From: Ottelia alismoides
Lineage: Eukaryota > Streptophyta > Magnoliopsida > Alismatales > Hydrocharitaceae
Assembly (NCBI GenBank): GCA_037367405.1
Contig: JAZKJV010005766.1
Span: forward strand, 1 to 64,000
Length of the DNA: 64,000 nt
Reading direction: 5' to 3'
Shown in pieces: positions 46,006 to 61,971 of the stretch (its first letter is position 1; each line of letters begins with the position of its first letter). The position numbers and the translations under genes are program-made. A model generated the notes under the pieces. The model did not search any database and was not told where the DNA came from. It saw nothing but the letters and a program-made list of their open reading frames with translations.

Positions 46006-47589
46006 ATACCGTATATACAATATATATACTTTAGGCATAGCTTTATTTTAAAAATTTGAAAAAATTTAAAACTTTTTTGGGCTATAGTACATATCTTCTA
46101 AACTAAGTGGGATCAATTGTTTTCAAAGTTTGAAAAAATTTATCTACTATGTTACATTATTTTGAAGAAAATAATTTGAAAATAGTTTGAAAAACGGGTT
46201 TTACTTATTTTGAAAAAAAATCGTTTGAAAAGCGTTGAAAAATCTTTATAAATGTGCACTGTTTGGAAAATCTTTTCAAGAATTATTTTCAAAAAGTGGG
46301 TAAATGAGACTAACTTGCATTAGTAAATATTGTTTTAAAAAAATAAATAACTAATGAGTTGGTTTAGTCCCTGACACATTCACATTCACACAAGACTTGT
46401 GATGTTCAAGAACACTTGGTTTATGAGGTCTTTAGATTTTGTGTTAACTAGCCTTAGTCAATAGGGTCTTTTGACATAATTATTCACATTTCTCTAGTTT
46501 GAAAGATTTGTATGCTATATTGCATGCTTAGTATCTACCTTAAGAATATGATCAACACCTCACATACACAACTGCAATTATGATGAGAGGAGTTAAAATT
46601 TCACTTGAGGGACTGGGATAAGAAATTTGAGTTTGGACCCGATTTTATGATGCTCGAGGATGGGATAAAATCATTGGAGGTTTCATGAACCCTGAGTGTA
46701 AGCATCTTTAGCCAGTGTGAGAACATGGTTCTTGTATTATCTCTTGACATTTACCTAAGTGCCAGGGTGTGATGAAATATGAAAATGTTGATCAATGTGC
46801 GCCAACTCTTGGTAAAAGCAGTGGAGCTAGCAAAAAACAATGAAAAGAAATATAAAAGATATCTTCCCTACAAGTCAGATATCAAAGAGCTTCCACCAAA
46901 GGCGAGCGCTCCCAACCATTTCAAAGTGTCCACTTGGACGACCGTTATTTAGGACAAGGAGTCGGTCTTGCACCAAAAAAGGGCTCTGCATGGTAAATGC
47001 TACAAGTCTGGGTGTAGAAGGTATATTAGATACTCAAAAAAGGCATACCCAGGTGTAATCCTAGGAAAACAAGTGAAGACGACTCCAACTTCTCTTGACG
47101 GGCACATTGATCGATAGCAAAGAAAAATTGTGTAGAGTTAATAAGGCACTCGAGAGGATCCTTGTTTCAATGAGAGGGAGAGAAGAAATGACAAAATCCT
47201 ATAACCTCCATCGACTGGCCCTCCATCTACACTTATAAGTTTGACAACTAAAGAGAAGGTGGATTGATTGCAATATTTGGTTTATTCCCTAGTGTTGATA
47301 ATAGAGTCCTTAGGAGAGTTTCTTGGATAGGGACCTTGGGTAAAGTTGTGACTCTACTCTTGTGACTGCAATTAGCACTAAATTTCATATCCCTATTTTA
47401 TATTTATATAGAGAGAGTCTGATAAATTAGTGAAATTGGATACCTCTTGATTAGAGCTTGGTTCAGCTTTGAAATTTTGGATCTATAAAACCGAGAGTTC
47501 TTGAACTGATCAGGTCTTGTAGTCACATGCAAAATCAGGGGTTAAATCAAACTCATCATGCTCGAGATGCTCGAGGACAAGCATAGTTT
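46006..47589 (+). mobile_element. 3' internal region of the 41753-50500 element
   Basis: AT-rich at first, with repeated 'ttgaaaa' words (46,050-46,330), then mixed sequence. Short plus-strand frames, such as 46840-47058 (72 codons), have no recognised family. A palindrome with GCTCGAGATGCTCGAGGACAAGC sits just before the PPT (about 47,558-47,585). Confidence 0.5.
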
Positions 47590-47602
47590 AAGTATAGGGG
47601 GA
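47590..47602 (+). other. Polypurine tract of the 41753-50500 element
   Basis: AAGTATAGGGGGA directly before the second LTR, matching the tract at 14485-14497 on the other strand. Confidence 0.9.
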
Positions 47603-50500
47603 TGATGAACTTTAGTTTCATCATGTTAATTTTCCTATATTAACCCCCAAGCTTAAATTGGTGTCAATAAAATACAGATTAAGTGTTGTATATATGTGAG
47701 TCTTGAAATAAATTAAAAATACAAAAATTGACAAAACCAAAAATCGTAGTGTTTTTATACCTTTAAAAATGCTCACAAAAATATTTCTCCCTTTGTTTGA
47801 CCTTATTTGCATTTTTGGTCAACATGAAACTTGTAGGTCTCATCGAGATCTACAACTTTCATGTTTTAAGTTTTTCCAAATTCGGCCTTCTTTTTCTTCT
47901 TTCTCGTGTTTTATATCTGAATAACTTGGTTGGGTCACGTTGCTCTTTCTGGTTGAGCCACGTGGCCCGTTTCCATTGGGCTAGCCGCCCTTGCTCCCAG
48001 TTGTCCGATTCACCTTAGGGCGCATCAATCCCCGCCGTTCGTTCCACATCCATCTTCAGCCCTACGATCCTCCTGCATGCATCCATCTCAACCGCTTGTT
48101 CTCGCATCAACCTCCACCCTCTAATTCGCCTTCCAGATCGCATCTCGCACGTCCTCTCCCGCCCAATTCTTGACCGTTGGATCTCCAGATCCAACGGCCA
48201 AGCGCACTTCGCCCATAGCCATCGATTGCGTCCGAATCGATTTGATCAGAACCGCTTCCCGGCGCCCACCTCTCAGTTGTTAGATCGTGAGATCCAACGG
48301 TTGAGACCTCAGTTGAGACCTCGTCTCCTTCCTCCAGTCCCCCTTCTCTCCCACGTCCTCCACCATGCCAACCTCTCTCCCCCTTCTCATTTCTTCCACC
48401 CTCTCAACATTCCCTACACCATCCTAACCATGCCCAGTCCAAGCCCTTTCATCTGTGACCCTCACAGACTACGTAGCTCACTGCATCCCTCTCTATCTCA
48501 CTCCAGAATCCACCTGCAACCCACGGCCTCCACTACCTTCAACTATACCCAATCCCTTCAAATACACCGTCGCTACCCCAAATTTATGTCGTCCACCTGT
48601 ACGTGGGCCTTGGCCCAGCATCTCTCCTCCTCCCCGTAACAGGACGAGGCAGGATCGACGATGCGAAGATGACCAAGGCCCTGGTGTTGACCCTTAGCCA
48701 TGGTAGGCCATGCCTCCAGCCCTCACCTTCCGGCGAGCTGCTCCAACTGGTCACCGAAGTTCAGCGAAGACCCGAGCCCTCTTTGGAGCTCAGCCCAGAC
48801 CAATTCCTCTACGATTATCTCCAGGTAAGCATCCTTGATCTTCCTCGCTTCTTCTGTTTTCTTCCAATTGATTAGGCATCCCTCTTCATTCTCACCCTCC
48901 ATTGACCATCTACTTAGCTTTGCATCTCCACGACTACCTTCGCCACATGTCCCACTCATTTCTCCTCTTCTCCACCACCTGACCACCGATGCACCACCTC
49001 CTCTACAGTTCACCAGAGACTGATCTCCAGTTCCTCTTCCCGTCGCTCGCATGGAACCCCATCTCACTCATACTCATTTATGCATAATTGCTTCTGCTAT
49101 TTATTAACGTTGCATGTACCATATCATTAAATACCAGAGCCTCATCGGAGAGGACTTCTTGATCATGGATGTCACTGGAGTCCTCCAGACAGTCCAGGGC
49201 CTTCCCTGTGCCATGAACCTATTCGACGTGCTTCCAAGTCGCTTCCTAGAGCTTCATCGATCCTGGAGGACAGTGGAGGAGCTCCTGCATTTTCGCTGGA
49301 GACCCAAGCACACCACCAGCTTGCGAAGGAGGAGGAGCTTCCAGAGTGTATAGGTGTCATTGGATGGCACCCTCCGGTGCTCATCCAACGGCCCCCTCCA
49401 GCCACTTCGACACCCTCGAGCACGTATAGTTGCCGTAATCTCCATGATCAGATGGCCCAAGCGAAGCCATGTGTCAGCCCCCGAGTCTTTATCCAGCCTC
49501 CAGGCTTGGGACACCCGAGCCAAGCCAGATCTCCAACAGACGACATGTAGGCCAAACCTCCCGAGCCTTAGCCCGAGCTGCGCTCCGAGCCAGAGCCTCC
49601 ACTCAAATCTAGCCTCATGTGCCCAGGTCACGAGAGCACTGGTAAAGTGCAGGGGTGCCCCGCTGACTGCTCCAAATTGCAACTAGGTCCTCTAATCAAG
49701 TGAAAAGCATGCATGCCTGGGGCTAATTGCACCTGACCACCTTCGGCTTTTAATAACTATAATTTAGTCCCCGTGTATGTGGGAAAATTACAAGGAAGGT
49801 CCCACAACTTTTCATAATTACATTTAAGTCCTCCGAGGGACCTGTTTGCAATGCTCTTCTATTTATTTTTTATGTTTTCTTTACATTTATGCCCCTAGAC
49901 TCTTTTTCTGTTATCTAGAGCATATGATCTCCGTTTGAGTTGATTTCAGTCTCGTTTTGAAGCTTATTTCCTTACATATTCAATTTCTTGATTTATTTTC
50001 TGATTCGACACTTAGATTCAAATGGTGAATTTTAATTACAAGTATCATCTATTTAAATGGTTTTTAAATGCCATCGAGTACTATATCAATTAAGTTTGCT
50101 TCATCACATGAATTGAAATTGACTACGCTTTTATTGCTCACTGATTTCATTTAGGTAGGGCATATTGCATATATTTATACTTGCATCTCATTGCATTATT
50201 AAAACCAAATAGAAAAATGTCTGCATCTGTCTATGTGTCATCTGCATCATGTTATTTTGTGCGTTGACCTAATAGTTTTTAAATCTTCACTTAATCTGAG
50301 TATTAGGAGTCCAAATATGTACTTAAGAGGCTCGTGTCCCTGAGTGCGACCTTGCGCTTGCCCAAGTAAATAAATTTGACTGCTTGCATTGAATTGATAA
50401 ATCAATCCAAGTAGTTTTTGATGGATCATATTTCGCCCGACTACAATGACATTAGAATGTTAATTCCACATTTCTAAAGGGTTTAATTTAGGTTCCGTCA
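47603..50500 (+). repeat. 3' LTR of the 41753-50500 element
   Basis: It aligns end to end with 41753-44648. The donor CAG/GTAAGC is kept (GT at 48825), but the acceptor AG is changed to AT at about 49,115. Frames differ from those of the first LTR, which supports a non-coding GC-rich block. Confidence 0.92.
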
Positions 50501-51383
50501 ATGGCCACCAACTCCCAATAGGAAGGGGGTGGTCGTCCACTTCTCTTTAATGGAAGGAGGCAATCTCCATTCCATAATCTCCATGCTTGATTAATTTAAT
50601 TTGGGATTAATTATATTGATATATATTTAATCTAAATTAAATTAATTGTTGTTGTGTTTTTACAATAAAATCCTGGCCACTGAAAGAAGAACAAATCAAT
50701 CTCACCTATTGATTTTGTGTCGTCCCTGGGATTGTGATCCACGGACTCCCAAAATACTATATAAGAAGAGACGCCCCTTCCTCTTCAAAGTTACAACAAC
50801 AATAATAAGAGATACAACATATGCTCTCTCTCTCTCTCTCATTCTCTATAATTCCTCTCTCTCTCTCGTTGTGGCCGTCCATCATGGAGCCCTAGAGAGA
50901 GTCGTCATCATCGCAGCATCACCGTTATGTTGCTGGATTGTTTGCTCATGAATCTCCGTCTCCTTCGATGCGCCTTGTTCGTGAAGAAGACGTCGGATCT
51001 CGTGTGACGAGATCAGGAGATTCGTCGCTTGGATCATCAACATGGATTGCGAGAAGCATGCATTTCATCCATGTTGATGATCCAAGCAATACTGGAGGTC
51101 TCCTCCATCGGATCTCGCATCTCCTCTGCTGGATCGGAGCTGATACTGGAAGTCTCTTCGTTTAGAGACTCGATCACAATCACGCTTCAAGAGTTAAACC
51201 TAATACTTATTTGTGGTTTAGATGAAATGATCCAAGAATTGTTCTTATATCATGTGGTTTCATCATATTAACATTTTTTAAATATGTTGCCTTGAGCAAC
51301 TAGTACGACTAATCGCTCCCGATCGCATATGATGCGATCATCACGCTTCTGCAATGCGCTTGAGGATCTTCCCATATCCTTCA
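50501..51383 (+). mobile_element. Probable Copia-like LTR, second segment, with promoter-like TATA
   Basis: It continues the LTR broken at 41752. A TATA box ACTATATAAG lies at 50756-50765. CT-rich runs (50,824-50,870) and a GC-richer leader follow, ending CCTTCA at 51383, three bases from the primer site. Small frames (50646-50951, 50938-51165) are not kept elsewhere and are not called. Confidence 0.55.
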
Positions 51384-51385
51384 AG

Positions 51386-51398
51386 TGGTATCAGAGCC
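51386..51398 (+). other. Primer binding site (initiator-Met tRNA type)
   Basis: TGGTATCAGAGCC, the standard Copia-type primer site, directly after the LTR end CCTTCA-AG. Confidence 0.9.
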
Positions 51399-51832
51399 AT
51401 AGGTCGGATTTTCAGATACGATCTGTAAACCTATGACGGCTTGGGTTCATTAGGGTTTGCGGAATTTTTTCGCCTTTCATTTACGCAACCCTATTTTGTG
51501 AATTTTTTCGATTCTGTTGAAATTATTTAAACACAAATTATCACTCGTATTATGTTCCCCATTAAATAAGAAAATCATGGGATTTGAGTTTGTGTGATTT
51601 GGAATCTGATTACTCAAGTTATGATCATTTTAGTGAACATGTATCCACTATTCTAGGGATGGAGAATCTTGACATAAATAAAGAGTTGATTACGGATCTG
51701 AAATGTCTAGGAATGCATGCAAATCACTTGGATTCTGTTGTAAATCAAATTAGCAGACTTTGGAACTTTATTTTGCATGATTTGAACTTACATTGATTGA
51801 GACATGCTAATTTTAGTAAGTGAGGGTCACTG
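51399..51832 (+). mobile_element. Short internal region after the iMet primer site
   Basis: 434 bp ending in a purine-rich 'agtaagtgagggtcac' before TGTTGGAAATT at 51833, which resembles a PPT followed by an LTR start. A 70-codon frame at 51584-51796 (MSLCDLESDYSSYDHFSEHV...) has no recognised zinc knuckle or gag motif. It could be a scrap of gag in a TRIM/LARD-like element. The 51833 sequence does not clearly match 39947, so the pairing is unproven. Confidence 0.4.
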
Positions 51833-54083
51833 TTGGAAATTACACTCCTAATCAAGAACCATGTGATTGTCATTTAATCAATTAGTAAAATTAATGGTTA
51901 ATTTCCTAGAATAATTATTGATGAAAATTTTGTGAAATATTTGATAATGGTTATTTCCTTAAATGACATGGCCTTAACCAAATTTGATTAGATATCATCT
52001 AGATCACAATTGGTTACATAACCCTCTTTCCAACAAACAAGTTGATTGAACATGGTTGGGGATTTGTTGAGCAAATCTCCTTATAATGATAATAAAAAAT
52101 GTTTTGATTATTATTATATGATATAACTTCGGTTGAAAGACCGATTTTCTCAAGTACAAAGTGATCAATTGGCATTATCCTGACTTAAGGCGGATATGAT
52201 GACTAGTCAGGGAGTGTTGGGGTAGCATGTTGCTCCGTGAGTGGTCTGTCCCACTCCCGTCGGTACTTGCCATGACAACAAGTAAGGAAGGGATAATGCT
52301 TGAAGTGATCATGATGTATTTTTCTAATTATTAAAATTCAAATAATACGTATTTTTTGTGATAATACCATCCTTCAAGTAACAATTAAAATTTGTTTGTT
52401 AGTTGATTGATTAGATTGATAATTCATTTAATGTGATTAAATTAATTAGATACAATTAATATGAAACCACCCTATTTGGAATAGAGTTTTTATTTCCCGT
52501 GGAAGAATTAATCGTAACGAATATGATTCATAATGATTAATTAGAATTTGAACATGATAAGGAGGATCACATAAGTGACATCCATGGTCTTCCGTCAAGG
52601 CGAAGGGTTCCGTCGTCAGGTATTGTATGTAGGAGATACCCGTCCGAAGTGAAAGCTCCTGCATACAAGCGCATCTGGATCAGGCTCTTTTCTTCTTAAA
52701 AGAGTAAGGTTGTATTCATAGTGACCCCGATATCAGGTCCTCATATTGGAGCGATATTGGATTGCGCATAGCGAGTTCTAATCCTGATGATGGTTGGTTC
52801 AATTAATAAAACATCACCTTAGGGGTGGTGGGCTCGGGTTTTAATGACCAAATCGGGAATGCAAGTTGGACTTGCAAGGTGGAATGTGTTCCCGCTTCTT
52901 TTTATCCGAGTTACATGTTCTCATATTTTTGGGATGTGACAAAGATAAGGAAGGAGATCCCAGATCTTACTTGAGATATAATGGTTACATTGAAAGTGAT
53001 TAAGGTAATGGACTTACTGTGTTGACAGAGCAAGACAATTTTGATATAAAAAATCTTAAATCAAAGTAAAATATGTATATATATATGTATATATATATTT
53101 ATGCTAATTTCTTATTTCAGATAATCCTTCATTAAACCTGCTCAATGTTATACTCAATAATAACCAGTAAATTCTCATGAATTGGATTCATGATCAAGAT
53201 AGTGTACTTGCAGTTGGACACATAATGTATGTGGTTGCAATGTGCAAGTTTCCCCATAATAATGAGGAATGACAATTAAGTAGATAATAGGACTACAACC
53301 CTAGGGTTTATATGTCTCTATAGTCTTGATCTCTCATCGAATGTACTTTGAAAGTGACATGTCGATGATGATCGTAATTGTCCAATAATCCTTATAAAAT
53401 CTGAAGAAGATATTTTGGCAAAGATATGTGCTCTCGACATTTAATCATGAATGACATGGTTCACTGCATTATGCAGAATGGTGGTTCTATAAGAGATGAT
53501 ATATTCAAAATATTTGAGTACTTACCTAAACCTAAGTCTTTTAGAGTTAAGACGTGTGTAGATATGATAAGTGTCATCATTCTAATATCTATACTCAAGT
53601 CATTCATGAAGCTTCATAATAATCATATTGTATAAATTGAATGAAGTATGTATAAATGTTGAAATACTCTTATATTGAAATCCTTTGAATTTAACATAAG
53701 AGATCCTTCATCTTAAGCAATGGTTGTTTATAGATGAAGGGAGCACAGTGGAAGCATGGGTCAGACCCAAGTAAGAAGGAAAGTCAAAGAGTTGATTGTA
53801 CTTCTGCGACTTCCATATGACATCCAAATAGTTGGATGAATGCCAATACTGCAATAAGCTGATGTACTGATAGTGTGACTATCTAGACTATCTTGGATAC
53901 TTAGAGAAGGACCCAGATAGTGCATCAAAATAATCTATAATCTACATTTAATCATTGAAATTGACTTTCTTATTTGATAAGATCAAAATCTAATAATTAT
54001 ATCTCATTCTTTTAATAACACTTGCAATTGGTTGCATATGTTTTAGAAGACAAGAAAATTTGATCTTAAGATTTAATAGTCAT
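51833..54083. other. Unassigned 2.25 kb, possibly Copia-like LTR sequence
   Basis: It starts TGTTGGAAATTACACTCC (LTR-like) and has mixed composition with 'gatatgattcataatg' palindromic words near 52,510, like those at 41.2-41.6 kb. No frame over 72 codons and no protein motif. A TA-rich stretch lies at 53,072-53,100. It ends where the family-A LTR begins. Confidence 0.3.
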
Positions 54084-55605
54084 TGATGAATCTCCATTTC
54101 ATCACCGTTATTATTTCATTTTGGACTTTAAACCCTAGTTGAATGCATGAATATATCATTAATTTGTCAAAATAAATGCTTGTTAAATTGTACAAAATAT
54201 TGTATGAAATACTGTACATTTATTATTTTTATCGCCAAAATAAAATAATAAAGGAAAGGAAAGAAAAGGAGCGAAGTGTCATGGACACTAAAATGACACT
54301 AGCCCCCGAGACTTAGTCATAATGATGACTTAGTAGACAAAGAGTAAAGTAGGAGGAGATAGGACAGTTAATTGTATAGAAAATACAGACCAGATCACTC
54401 TACAAAATATGCTAATAATTGCTTTTTTGGGACCTTTTTTATTCTTTATTATTTATACATCAAATAATGAAACCTTGTACATGAAATTGTAGATAATAAT
54501 ATATATATATATACAAAAATTATTTTACACAAAAACAATATACAATGTGCATTTTATAAACAAAATAAAATTCCAAAAGCCAAAATTTCACATACCAATA
54601 TCTCCCAAATAAAAACTTAAAATGTATCAAAATCACACTCTAATTGTATATAACTTTTAATAAGCTATTTAATGAAGTAGGTTTCATATTATTTGGAGTT
54701 AAGATGTGAATGTTAGGTTTTGGGCCCCTATTGTATACTATACCCTATGAAAATAATCATTTTATTCATTTTGTATTATTTTCATAATTTTATATTTTTA
54801 TAATTTTGCAACTATTATTTATATAATTTGTACATATTAAAACTTAAATAAAAACACAAATAAATATTAAAATAAAATACTTATATAAAATACATAGGTA
54901 AAATACATGTATTATACATATAAATATCACACTCATATTTAATTAAGTGTATATAATACTTCAGAAAAATATCAAAAAATGTATTTATTTCTATAAAAAT
55001 AATATAAATATATAAAATAAGAAACTAAAATAATAAAATCAAAAATACAAAATAAAAATAAAATACCTAAAACATAGGTAAATATACCTATATATGTACC
55101 CTAAAAAATTAACTTGTAAATAAACACCTCTAAAAAATAAATAAAAATGCGCATAAAATACTATAAAAAATTAGAAACATTTTTATAACCTAAAAATAAT
55201 AAAATCAATTTCTATTTAATATTGATTTTCTAAGTCATTTTTGCCTTGGAATTTCCTGGTTGGTCCACGTGGACTAACCAGGTGTGTTCTTTTGTTGACC
55301 GTCGGTCGACTGTCCAGCCTACCCTATGACTCCTGTTAGATGTCACGTAGGCTGCCTCTTAGCCAATTTCTCCATGCCTCCTCCATCACTCATTACCCTC
55401 GAGACCACCACCATCGTGCACCGTGTTTGTCCTAGATCCATGACCATCCTAGAATCTTCACCAACCCTCGCTCGATCTCACACAAGATACTCGCTCGAAA
55501 ATCGCCTATAAATATACCCCCTTCACCCTTTTTGGTTGTTTGATCCCTCTTCTTTGAGCTTTAGCCAACGACGCCATTCTGCTGACACAGAAATCGAGAT
55601 GTGAC
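54084..55605 (+). mobile_element. 5' LTR of the right-hand family-A element, first segment
   Basis: It begins with the hairpin at 54084-54104 and matches 1142-2624 in order ('taaaccctag', 'taaagtaggaggagatagg', 'aatttcacataccaatatctcc' versus its counterpart). It is split at 55605 by a solo LTR; GTGAC stands at 55601-55605 and again at 59748-59752. The left-hand copy of the LTR is uninterrupted here (GTGAC at 2620-2624). Confidence 0.75.
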
Positions 55606-59747
<4,142 letters not shown>

Positions 59748-61951
59748 GTGACAGCAAGGTGTAGTGTTTGATTTGCGGCGAGGAGGGCAAGGGAGGAGGT
59801 GTATCCAACCCCACCGCTGGAGCACCACCGACCGGTTCTGCTCTTGGCCCATCAGGCCGGTTGAGCCCTCGTTTCTCGCATTCCTAGGTAGTTCCTTAGT
59901 TCATCTTTCATTATGCAGCTTTAATTTGTAGTTCTATCAAGTGATTAACGCTCAAATTAAAAATCCCCAAATCTTGGACCTTAGGGGCCAGGTCCAATTC
60001 ATATTGATCCGACCGTCAATCCATCCCGATTTCCACGTCATATCGTTTCCCTTTGCTTCCTCCATGGACCCCTCACTTCATTCAACCCAGATCCATTGTG
60101 GATATGGGAATCGAGCTCCCTCCGCTGCTTCACGTTAAAGTTCCCCCTCCATTCCATTCCCCTTGCTATTTTGCGTAAACCCCGGGTCAAGGAGATAGAC
60201 CTCGCACCAGGGGATCTTTTGGTGCTTATTTACAGGTTCAAAGATGCACCTGGAGCCACGCCAACCACTTGGAGCAACTCCATGTGGTTCCAACTCGCCG
60301 GAGCATCCTACGTCGCCTCACATCACCTGGACCAAGTAGGAGCATGCAGAGGAAGCCCAACTATCTGTTGGGCTCATCGGAGGAGAGAAAGATCTAATCT
60401 GCAGTTCATGTGCGTTCTTCCAGCGCCCCTTCCTGCCATTCGCTCAAAAACAACGGTCCAGATCTAATCTGCACCATTGGTTTCCATCGAAGGGGTACAC
60501 GAAGATCATTGTTCGATCATCCACGTGGCCAGCCATGACGTTCGGATCTCAATGCTTACGTGAGTAATTTGCACAATTTCCCTCCGTACTTTTTCCTAAT
60601 TGCTAAACAATTATGTAAATATTTTATTTATTTTAAAAGGTAGTGGATTAATTGCATGTAACCACTTAAAGATTTCTAATATTGCAATTTAGTCCTCGCT
60701 AGTATCACATGTAGGCGCACGTGTAACTTGTAACGATTGCATGTAAACGCTCGCAAATTTTTCTACTCGTCTTTTAGTATATAATTTTTTAAAATTAGTG
60801 TTAAAGTTTGGGTAAAATTACACTCTGACCCTGTCATTTTATTTTAATTACAATTATACCCCTACTAGGCCAACTATTTTGTGTTTTTTCCATTTATTAA
60901 AAATAGTTCCCGCATCTCAAAAATTAAAAAAATATAAGCAGGTACCTAGATGCACGCTTGATCATGCTATACTTTTACATTTGCATTTTATGCCCCTTTC
61001 CTATTTTCTAAAATTTAAATAGTGCACAGTCAACCCTAGTTTGCCTTAAAATATATATATATATATATATATATTACTTCGAAAAATTCCCAAAAAATAT
61101 ATTATGCTTATTTAAGTATTATTAACCTTCAGCCCAAACAATACTAAAGATAGAAAAAAAGAAAGTGCTTAAAAATTGAAAACAATAAAATCTTTATAAA
61201 AATTTGTAAAATCCCCAAAAAATCAAAAAATAGTGATTTCTGTTGTATAATTTTCTTTATATTATATTTATATTAAAATTAATTTGGAAAATTTTGGACA
61301 TCATTTAATATTTTATATTTCCATTTCAATTTGAGGTATTTAATTAAATTCCGATTTAGGGTATTTTTACTTTAAAAATATATAAAAATTAGCAAAATCA
61401 TTTAAAAAATCACAAAAATAGTAAAAAATTAATTAAAACCCCAAAAGACTCTATTTCTTTTATTCTGACTATTTTTAGTATTTTGTATATATATCTATAT
61501 TAAGGTTACATTGTATATATATACTATACATAGCTATATTTTGTATATTTTTAAAGAAAAATCAAATATAGAATATATATAAATATAAAAAGAGGATATA
61601 TAATTAAAAATCAAAATATAAAAATATAAAAATCATTAATTAACTAAAACCACATTATTTGATAAACATTGTGCATAGTCATATATACATATACACCTAT
61701 ATTATTTATTTATAAATAATATAGTGGGCTACATCATGTGTTCCCTATGTTCGATTCCCTAATCCACTTTCCACTATACACATTTTATTGTCGAGTTTAT
61801 AATAAATTTTTATCCACATTGTGTTTATTGCCTAACATTTATTTGTGGGTTTATTATTGAACTGGATCGGGTTTCTTGCAGGTCGCCACAGTGATTATGT
61901 ATCCACCTTGTGCGAGACGTATCTTAGACCCATGAAAAATCCGCTATTCCA
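59748..61951 (+). mobile_element. 5' LTR of the right-hand family-A element, second segment
   Basis: It matches 2620-4915 and 9995-10154 in order and ends TTCCA at 61951. The intact sequence at 61800-61808 (TAATAAATT) is the empty-site counterpart of the Mutator-like insertion at 4916-9994. GC-rich part at 59,750-60,500, AT-rich tail after that. The 123-codon frame 60096-60467 is not conserved and not called. Confidence 0.75.
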
Positions 61952-61953
61952 AA

Positions 61954-61971
61954 TGGCGCTGTTGGCAGGGA
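61954..61971 (+). other. Primer binding site (tRNA-Asp type)
   Basis: TGGCGCTGTTGGCAGGGA, 15 of 18 by eye against the Asp-type site, two bases after the LTR. Confidence 0.85.

Larger units (their letters stand above)
41753..50500 (+). mobile_element. Complete 8.7-kb LTR element, plus strand, non-autonomous
   Basis: Direct LTRs are 41753-44648 (2896 bp) and 47603-50500 (2898 bp). The flanking ATGGC occurs on both sides (41748-41752 and 50501-50505), a perfect 5-bp target duplication. A primer site follows the first LTR and a polypurine tract precedes the second. The 2.95-kb internal region carries leader and PPT-module sequences shared with the 11170-23504 element, but no gag, protease, RT or integrase that I can recognise. 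It therefore looks like a deletion derivative mobilised in trans. Confidence 0.94.
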
